A stretch of DNA of 33,856 nt from an uncultured Ruminococcus sp. (GTDB taxonomy: Bacteria > Bacillota > Clostridia > Oscillospirales > Acutalibacteraceae), in assembly GCA_902765855.1 (NCBI GenBank), contig CACXBF010000023.1, positions 1 through 33,856 of the forward strand, given 5' to 3'. Of this stretch, positions 33,809 through 33,856 are shown one piece after another. Numbering within the stretch: the stretch's first letter is position 1; each line of letters opens with the position of its first letter. The position numbers and the translations under genes are program-made. Below the pieces are notes generated by a model. It was not told the DNA's origin. It saw only the letters and a program-made list of their open reading frames with translations, and did no database searches.

Positions 33809-33856
33809 ATGCGTTATAGTTATGAGTACAAAAGAAATGCCGTAGAATTATATCGA
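33809..33856 (+). CDS. IS3-family transposase OrfA, N-terminus (runs off the window)
   Basis: The visible 16 codons read MRYSYEYKRNAVELYR, the start of the helix-turn-helix OrfA of IS3-type elements (the Y-S-x-E-F-K-x-x-A-V-x-L pattern). AAGGAGGG ends 8 bases before the ATG. The rest is outside the window. Confidence 0.75.
   Translation, partial: MRYSYEYKRNAVELYR

Larger units (their letters stand above)
33760..33856 (+). mobile_element. Left end of an IS3-like insertion sequence (partial)
   Basis: The stretch from about 33760 (TGATATGTACCC) starts with TG, as IS3 elements do, and leads into a transposase start. The right end lies outside the window, so the exact boundary and any target duplication cannot be tested here. 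Confidence 0.65.

Noticed and set aside
1-33856. CRISPR array, restriction-modification or other known defence genes
   Set aside because: No regularly spaced direct repeats and no nuclease/methylase genes were seen; the only nuclease (9625-10521) is a housekeeping-type exonuclease.

Overview
The window looks like a chromosomal segment of a low-GC, spore-forming Gram-positive anaerobe of the Clostridia, probably near Ruminococcaceae/Oscillospiraceae. The evidence is gene content and style: a DUF4317 protein, a CwlD-type amidase, a dlt operon, a sortase-type surface protein, type III pantothenate kinase, A/T-rich intergenic DNA, AGGAGG-like ribosome binding sites and frequent TTG/GTG starts. 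The genus is an inference from gene content, not a database match.

Layout. (1) 1-1200: the 3' end of a large serine recombinase, visibly richer in G and C than the rest, stops about 100 bp from tRNA-Leu(TAG); this is probably the edge of an integrated element. (2) 1230-5450: peptide deformylase, tRNA-Val(GAC), a polytopic GT-C-like membrane protein, and a convergent mscS-coaX pair. (3) 5450-6010: an intergenic region carrying seven consecutive short perfect hairpins. (4) 6010-12350: DUF4317, cwlD and radA on the + strand, then a small Cys-rich gene, a DEDDh exonuclease and typA on the - strand. (5) 12596-20200: a cytosolic hybrid histidine kinase followed by a D-alanylation operon in the order dltA-dltC-dltB-dltD-like, with two promoter candidates and an inverted repeat. 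(6) 20270-23170: a csoR-copA copper operon whose promoter spacer is filled by a CsoR-type palindrome; copA carries a fused C-terminal CopZ domain with its own internal ribosome binding site. (7) 23355-25406: a secreted, wall-anchored surface protein of unknown function. (8) 25647-28166: a second CsoR-like repressor and a second P1B-type ATPase of unclear metal, translationally coupled to a 55-aa membrane protein. (9) 28168-33695: a LysR regulator divergent from a seven-gene redox operon (Fe-dependent alcohol dehydrogenase, three flavodoxins of which one is a lipoprotein, cupin, carboxymuconolactone-decarboxylase-like protein, short-chain dehydrogenase). (10) 33760-end: the left end of an IS3-like insertion sequence.

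How they fit together. The copper modules share an operator style (TACC...GGTA palindromes at the promoter) and probably form a layered metal-efflux response. The dlt genes modify wall polymers, and the kinase upstream may sense conditions that matter for this, although no direct link is visible. The LysR cluster is the most system-like part of the window: its small flavoproteins and oxidoreductases suggest inducible reduction or detoxification of a carbonyl or quinone-like compound, with one flavodoxin placed outside the membrane.
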